DNA from: Serratia rubidaea
GTDB lineage: Bacteria > Pseudomonadota > Gammaproteobacteria > Enterobacterales > Enterobacteriaceae
Direction: 5' to 3'
Length of the DNA: 64,000 nt
NCBI GenBank assembly: GCA_901472405.1
Contig: LR590463.1
Location: 3,100,001 to 3,164,000 of the forward strand
In this document: one piece after another, positions 58,967 through 64,000 of the stretch
Position numbering within the stretch: the first letter of the stretch is position 1
Layout: the number at the start of each line of letters is the position of its first letter
Translations under genes and position numbers: made by a program
The notes under the pieces: model-generated
What the model was told of the DNA's origin: nothing
Databases searched by the model: none
What the model saw: the letters and a program-made list of their open reading frames with translations, nothing else

Positions 58967-59050
58967 CGCAATTGCATGCGCTCTGCGAGCGTGAACATTT
59001 CGTTGATTTATTATCTCCGGTTACTCGGGCTTGAAGCGGGAGATGAGCCT

Positions 59051-60384
59051 ATGACATTAACGCAGTCGCTGGCAAAACTTATCCTCAGTTCATCCCCTTC
59101 TCCAGCCGCTCATGAAGCAGCCCGCGAAGGGTTGCTGGATTTTCTGGCAGTCACCTGCCGGTTTTACACGGCGATTTACCCGATGCAGGACTGAACAGTT
59201 TGCATCAGGTTTACCGCGCTGACGATCAGGCAACTCACGCGTTACTGCTCGGGTATGCCGGTCACGCGCTGGATTTTGATGATTTCCATCCCGACTTTCG
59301 CGGCCATCCCGGCGTGGTGATTTTGCCCGCGCTGTTGGCGCTGGCCTCACAACGACCAGACATCAGCGGCGCGCAGTTTCTCGATGCGTACGTGACCGGA
59401 GTGGAAATGGCCGGACGCCTCGGGCTGGCCGCCGGTTCTCAGCATTACAAACTCGGTTTTCACAATACCGCCACGCTCGGCACGATTGCGGCCTCCGCGG
59501 CCTGTGCGCGGCTGGTGAATGCCACTGAACGGCAAACGGCGTTGATTCTGGGTATCGCGGCGACGCAATCCGCAGGTTTACGTGCGCAGTTCGGCAGTGA
59601 CGTCAAACCGCTGCACGCCGGGTTAGCGGCGCAGACCGCCGTCATTGCCGCACAGCTGATGCTGGCAGGCTTTCACGGCCAGACAGACAATGTGCTTGAC
59701 AGCTTTTTATCGGCTTATTGCGCCGGCCAGCAACAGCCGGAAAAACTCATTTCAGACTGGGGCGCGCCGTGGCGGATTGTCTCGCCCGGTCTGGAATTCA
59801 AACCCTATCCGACCTGCGGTGGCACGCACAGCGCTGCCGATGCCGCGCGGACTATTCGTCATGACTGGCTGCAAACCGGTCAAAGCACAGACGCACTGAT
59901 CGGCGCCATCGAACGGATCGAGGTGTCTTTCCCGCCGGGCGGTGATATTGCGGCGTCGGTGCGAAAACCGGCAACCGGCGTTGAAGCGCGGTTCAGTCTG
60001 GAATACGTGATTGCAGCCTGTCTGCTGCGCGGAAACTTACGTTTAGAGGATTTCACCCCGCAGGCGGTGGACGCAGGCACAGCCGCGCTGGCAGGACGTG
60101 TCTCGCGTTGCCCGGATTTCTCCGCACCGCCGGACGAGCTGAACCCCGCTGCACGTTTTCATCAGGTGACGGTATTCTTACGCGACGGCAGTCTGCTGCA
60201 ACGGCGTTTCACCCGTCAGCAAAGTCTGGCGATCCCGTTTGATTTACCGGCGAAACTGCGCGTCTGCTTGCCGGATTTCACTGACGCACAGCGGACAGAA
60301 ATCGTGGCACTGAGCAGGCTGGACAGCCGCGGCAGTCTGCCACGGCTGGCAAAGATGTTGTTTGGGAAACGGGTGACGGGATGA
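59051..60384 (+). CDS. MmgE/PrpD family protein (YxeQ-like) (one frameshift)
   Basis: About 444 residues when corrected. MmgE/PrpD fold: GYAGHALDFDDFHPDFRGHPGVV, FHNTATLGTIAASAACARL, KPLHAGLAAQTAVIAAQLMLAGF, FKPYPTCGGTHSAADAA. The family includes 2-methylcitrate dehydratase; YxeQ is the member in the 2SC operon, with no settled reaction that I know of. At 59154-59155 one C is missing; restoring it gives VTLPVLHGDLPDAGLN. GGGAGA precedes the ATG. Ends two bases from the convergent ATPase gene. Confidence 0.8.
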
Positions 60385-60386
60385 CG

Positions 60387-61148
60387 TTATAAAACAGTCG
60401 ACAGAAAATGGCGGACACGGACGTTCTCCGCTTCATCCAGCACGCTTTTCGTCGGTCCCGACGCCACAATTTTTCCGCCCTCCATAAAGATGACGCTATC
60501 CGCCACTTCACGTGCAAAGCCGATTTCGTGGGTGACGATCACCATAGTTATCCCTGAATGCGCCAGCTTTTTGATCACCTGCAACACTTCGCCCACCAGT
60601 TCGGGATCCAGCGCGGAGGTCGGTTCATCGAATAACATCACTTCCGGGTCCATCGCCAGCGCACGGGCAATTGCCACGCGTTGTTGCTGACCACCGGAAA
60701 GCTGCTGAGGCCAGTCATCTTCGCGGCTGCCTAATCCGACCTGCTGGAGCAACGCGCGGGCTTTACTGACTACCTGCTGACGGTTTTGCTTCTTCACCCG
60801 CAGCGGTGCATCGATAATATTTTGCAAAACCGTACGGTGCGGAAACAGGTTAAATTGCTGAAACACCATGCCGGTGCGGCTGCGCTGTGCGGCAATTTTG
60901 CGGCTGCCCAGTTCATACAACGCGGTTCCTTTCTGTTGATAACCAACCAGTTCGCCACCGATGCGGATTGTGCCGCCATCAAGTTTTTCAAGATGATTGA
61001 TACAGCGCAGCAAGGTGGATTTCCCTGAGCCGGAAGGCCCGAGGATCACCGTGACCGAACCGGCCGGAATATCGAGACTGATTTCATCCAGAATGGTATT
61101 ACCGGAGAAACGCTTGGTGACTTTGCGAAATTCAATGGCTTCACCCAT
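60387..61148 (-). CDS. Amino acid ABC transporter ATP-binding protein (YxeO-like)
   Basis: 253 residues, polar amino acid (GlnQ/HisP) type ATPase: Walker A GPSGSGKST (about residue 36), signature LSGGQQQRVAIARALA (about 145), Walker B VMLFDEP with the switch His in VTHEIG. Third gene of the transporter operon; its start overlaps the permease end by eight bases. Intact. Confidence 0.92.
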   Translation of the reverse strand: MGEAIEFRKVTKRFSGNTILDEISLDIPAGSVTVILGPSGSGKSTLLRCINHLEKLDGGTIRIGGELVGYQQKGTALYELGSRKIAAQRSRTGMVFQQFNLFPHRTVLQNIIDAPLRVKKQNRQQVVSKARALLQQVGLGSREDDWPQQLSGGQQQRVAIARALAMDPEVMLFDEPTSALDPELVGEVLQVIKKLAHSGITMVIVTHEIGFAREVADSVIFMEGGKIVASGPTKSVLDEAENVRVRHFLSTVL

Positions 61149-62079
61149 GGCTGGTTTCTCCTGCGCTGAGACTGACAGTGCTGACCGTGCGGACTGCTCC
61201 GGTTTTCGTGACTTTACGTTTCACCTTACGGTGACTGCTGCGACTAAAATGTCGTTCAACGTAATACTGGATCACCGACAGCAACGACGTCAGCAACAGG
61301 TACCACAATGTGGCGACCAGCAGCAGCGGGATCACTTCATAGGTGCGCTGATAAATAATCTGCGCCGAGAACAGCACATCCTGTAATGAAATCACCGAAA
61401 CGACCGCCGTGGCTTTCAGCTGACCGATCACTTCATTCCCCGCAGGAGGCAGAATAGCCCGCATCGCCTGCGGCAAAATGGTGTGGCGAAATATCTGCGA
61501 CGGGCGGTAACCCAAGGCGCGTGCCGCCTCGATTTGTCCAGCGCCGACGCTCTGAATACCGGCGCGAATAATCTCCGCGGCATAGGCAGACTGATGCATG
61601 ACTAATGCAATCACGGCGGCGCTGAACGGGCTAATCAGGGAGTTCGCGGAAGCGCTCCAGATTTCACCTACCCACGGCAGCGAAATCGAAATATTCGGGT
61701 AAAGCGCGGCAATATTGTACCAGAGAAACAACTGAACCAGCATCGGCACCCCGCGGAAAAACCAGGTATACCCCCAACTGACGGCGACAAGCACCGGATT
61801 GGATGACAGGCGCATCAATGCCAGAACCGTGCCGCCTGCAAAGCCAAAAACCACGGAAATTGCGGTCAATTGCAACGTCATCAGTACGCCCTGAATGATC
61901 GACGGGCCGGTAAAGTTTTCGGCGATCACCGACCATTCAAAACGCGGATTGCTGAGCATGGAGTTCCCCATAGCCAGCAATATCAGCAATACGATCAGGG
62001 CGCTTATCCAGCGCCCGATATATTTTTTACCGACGATCCGCAGTGCTTCCGGCTGCTGTTCGTGTGTTTCACTGCTCAT
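61141..62079 (-). CDS. Amino acid ABC transporter permease (YxeN-like)
   Basis: 312 residues, HisM/GlnP-type permease with about five or six membrane segments and the ATPase-contact loop EAARALGYRPSQIFRHTILPQA (about residue 195). An N-terminal cytoplasmic tail and a basic C-terminal tail extend it beyond the usual size. ATGA overlap with the binding-protein stop. Confidence 0.9.
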   Translation of the reverse strand: MSSETHEQQPEALRIVGKKYIGRWISALIVLLILLAMGNSMLSNPRFEWSVIAENFTGPSIIQGVLMTLQLTAISVVFGFAGGTVLALMRLSSNPVLVAVSWGYTWFFRGVPMLVQLFLWYNIAALYPNISISLPWVGEIWSASANSLISPFSAAVIALVMHQSAYAAEIIRAGIQSVGAGQIEAARALGYRPSQIFRHTILPQAMRAILPPAGNEVIGQLKATAVVSVISLQDVLFSAQIIYQRTYEVIPLLLVATLWYLLLTSLLSVIQYYVERHFSRSSHRKVKRKVTKTGAVRTVSTVSLSAGETSHG

Positions 62080-62972
62080 CCGAAAATCTCTTCATTACGT
62101 TTTGATTCTTTGACTGCGCCAAAACCGATGGACCATTTATCGAGGATCTGCTGGTAAGTGCCGTCTTTGATCAGCGAGTTCAGGGATGCCTGCACCGCAT
62201 CTTCCAGTCCCGACTGTTTAGAAAACGCCACAGATACAGGCGCATCATCCACATGAATGGTGCCGGTCAGCGCCAGCGGTTTAACCTGGCTAACCTGATA
62301 CGTCAGACCTTCATACGGGCCGAAGAACATCGGTACCCGACCGCTGACCACAGCTTGTACGCCTGAAGGACGATCCGGGAATACGGCAATCTTGATCGGC
62401 GGTTTACCGGCATCAGTACAAATTTTGCTGGCCGCTTCAAGACGCCCGATCTGCGTAGTGCCCGCTCCTGCCCCTACTTCCTGCCCGCACACCGCATCAA
62501 AAGAGGTAAATGGCGCAATATTGGCGTCTTTACGCGAGATCACACCCAAGCGCGACGCATCGTAATAACTGACGAAATCGACCTGCTCGAGACGTTTTTT
62601 GGTCGCATTGATATTGGATAGCGCGACGTCATAGCGACCGGATTTCAGCCCCGGAATGATGTTGTCGAAACCGCCGGTATCCTGCCAGCGCACTTCCACA
62701 CCGAGCCTTGCCGCCACGGCATTCATCACATCAATCTCACGCCCGGCGAGCGTTTTATTGTCTTCCTGAAAAAAAGTGGTTGGCGGAGTATTCGGATTGG
62801 TGCCTGCAACGATATATCCGCGTTTGGCAATATCCGCCGGAAGCTTACTTTTCAGCGCATCATCAGTGGTGACATGAAAGGTGGTGGAAGACGAAACAAT
62901 CTGTTCGGCAGCCCACGCAGAAGAAAGATTCCCGGCAATCAGCAAAGGGAGCAGTAACTTAGATAACGTCAT
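62076..62972 (-). CDS. Amino acid ABC transporter substrate-binding protein (YxeM-like)
   Basis: 298 residues with a signal peptide (LLLPLLIAGNLSSAWA, cleavage near residue 22) and the family-3 solute-binding fold: GREIDVMNAVAARLGVEVRW, GLKSGRYDVALSNINATKKR, VGAGAGTTQIGRLEAA. First gene of the leftward transporter operon. With the enzymes next door a modified-cysteine substrate such as 2SC is likely. Intact. Confidence 0.9.
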   Translation of the reverse strand: MTLSKLLLPLLIAGNLSSAWAAEQIVSSSTTFHVTTDDALKSKLPADIAKRGYIVAGTNPNTPPTTFFQEDNKTLAGREIDVMNAVAARLGVEVRWQDTGGFDNIIPGLKSGRYDVALSNINATKKRLEQVDFVSYYDASRLGVISRKDANIAPFTSFDAVCGQEVGAGAGTTQIGRLEAASKICTDAGKPPIKIAVFPDRPSGVQAVVSGRVPMFFGPYEGLTYQVSQVKPLALTGTIHVDDAPVSVAFSKQSGLEDAVQASLNSLIKDGTYQQILDKWSIGFGAVKESKRNEEIFG

Positions 62973-63475
62973 AAAGAAGCCTTTTCCTGGTTAAACGCTG
63001 TCAAAACCACAAAAGAGGTGCGGTAAAAGAGGCAAGGCCATCAGAGGGGTTTTATCATTCATAGAGCAACACCTGCCCTGCCTTAGACCTGATTTTGCGG
63101 GCATATACCTTTTATTGACAAATTAAAAAAAGAGATAAAGATTTCGAAAAAGTGGGAAAGTCAGGGGCAGACTTAAGAGCTCTTTTCATTCAAACCATGG
63201 ACTCCCCAGGGCCGGCAGCCGCTCCTGCCGCATACGGGTCAGTCCAAGTCCAATCCCCCCTTCAATCAGCGTACGCACTTAATCATTCATCGAGTCAATT
63301 TCTCAATCGTAAAAGCTGATTGATTCATTATTGTCAGTATTTCCGGGGTCAGTTAATTGTTATATTTATAATTCATTTGTTTTCCTCCCACAAAAGAGCA
63401 CAAATTAAAATTAGAGTTGTTTTTACTTTATCTTTGCTTTAGTCTAACGAAAAAAATAGTAAGAAGGGAATCTGT
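62973..63475. other. AT-rich spacer with a short coding remnant
   Basis: 503 bases between the transporter operon and the last gene. It should hold both promoters. One 30-codon minus-strand remnant is listed separately. The boundary near 63180 between AT-rich and GC-rich sequence suggests a join of two DNA segments. No tRNA-end duplicate (attachment repeat) is visible here. Confidence 0.4.
63186..63278 (-). pseudogene. Possible C-terminal coding remnant
   Basis: Thirty codons reading VRTLIEGGIGLGLTRMRQER and ending GSPWFE before a stop, with another stop just upstream. The GC-rich codon use differs from the AT-rich surroundings. Family not recognised; it may be chance. Confidence 0.25.
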
Positions 63476-64000
63476 ATGAAAACTTACAAAGACATAGCGA
63501 AGCGTATCGCGAAGATTATTATTTCTCCCGAAACGGCCGTTGGTTTCGTTGATGGCGTATTATCGGTGCCTCAAGACTTAGGCTATCTGGCTTATAGTTA
63601 TCTGGACACTGACTCCAGACATCACCGGGATACGGAACGCCTCAGACTTATTAAAGCTGTTCGATACGGCATTCTTCAAAATGAAAATCTTGCAAGAACG
63701 ATAGAAACCGTATTAAACAAATTCAATCAATACATGCCCGAAAATAAAAGAGATAAAATTTACGCTAAAATTGGATCGTCCATATTTGGCCGTGCAATAA
63801 CCAACTCCATAATATCAAAAAAAATAGCAACATCGATAGCCCAGCGCAGCACTCTTATGGTCGCACTGCGAGGCGGTATTGTCGGCAATACGCTATTGGC
63901 AGGCGGCATGGCAGAGCGTAGTATTTATACCTCTCGACGGCTTCAACGCACTGAACCAGAAATATATTACGCGCTGCGTCAAAGAAACCATGACTTCCTT
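63476..64000 (+). CDS. Unrecognised protein, 5' part (cut by the window edge)
   Basis: 175 codons open to the end of the window from ATG 63476, preceded by AAGAAGGGAA as ribosome site. It is AT-rich relative to the backbone. The start MKTYKDIAKRIAKIIISPET is followed by a charged region and a hydrophobic Gly/Ala/Ile stretch (about residues 118-150) that might insert in a membrane. I cannot place it in a family; composition and site suggest an island gene, possibly of a toxin or immunity type, but nothing shows this. Confidence 0.6.
   Translation, partial: MKTYKDIAKRIAKIIISPETAVGFVDGVLSVPQDLGYLAYSYLDTDSRHHRDTERLRLIKAVRYGILQNENLARTIETVLNKFNQYMPENKRDKIYAKIGSSIFGRAITNSIISKKIATSIAQRSTLMVALRGGIVGNTLLAGGMAERSIYTSRRLQRTEPEIYYALRQRNHDFL

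Overview
The window is a chromosomal segment of a high-GC enterobacterium, most likely Serratia or a close relative in Yersiniaceae. The evidence is a phenylacetate operon in the same gene order as Escherichia coli, mtfA followed by a tRNA-Asn gene, and nac beside a second tRNA-Asn gene as in E. coli. GC is high through most genes and drops in the spacers at 23.6-24.5 kb and in the right-hand part from about 54 kb.

Layout. 1-4.7 kb: the end of a lipid A acyltransferase, an SDR oxidoreductase with a LysR regulator, a VOC protein, a small membrane protein and a membrane diguanylate cyclase. 4.7-18.4 kb: a complete phenylacetate catabolic locus, paaZ divergent from paaABCDEFGHIJK, then paaXY. 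18.5-19.4 kb: a stand-alone metallopeptidase-like toxin and a lipoprotein immunity candidate. 19.5-22.3 kb: an alpha/beta hydrolase, Rid protein and amino acid permease operon. 22.7-23.6 kb: mtfA and tRNA-Asn. 24.6-43.0 kb: a biosynthetic cluster with a two-module NRPS, a reductase release domain, a fatty acyl-AMP ligase, two acyl-CoA dehydrogenase-like proteins, a flavin reductase, an ACP, a P450 and an exporter. 43.1-52.5 kb: two tandem, partly identical autotransporters. 52.6-54.0 kb: nac and a second identical tRNA-Asn. 54.0-63.0 kb: an integrase remnant and a set of genes matching the S-(2-succino)cysteine (2SC) breakdown operon of Bacillus subtilis (yxe genes) with its ABC transporter, plus several truncated enzymes. 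63.5 kb to the end: an AT-rich unrecognised gene cut by the window edge.

A feature of the whole window is that about 34 single-base frameshifts break otherwise full-length genes, and nearly all sit in a homopolymer run that is one base too long or too short. I read these as sequencing errors, so the affected genes are annotated over their full extent as probably intact CDSs. Truncations that are not explained this way (integrase, aminotransferase, alcohol dehydrogenase, lyase, Ldh-like) are annotated as pseudogenes.

The most interesting system is the NRPS cluster. The residue codes point to Ser and Gly. The glycine adenylation domain carries both a luciferase-like monooxygenase and a methyltransferase insertion, and a flavin reductase that could feed the monooxygenase is encoded nearby. 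The likely product class is a fatty-acylated, oxidised and methylated dipeptide released as an aldehyde or alcohol. I do not recognise a described pathway with this gene set.
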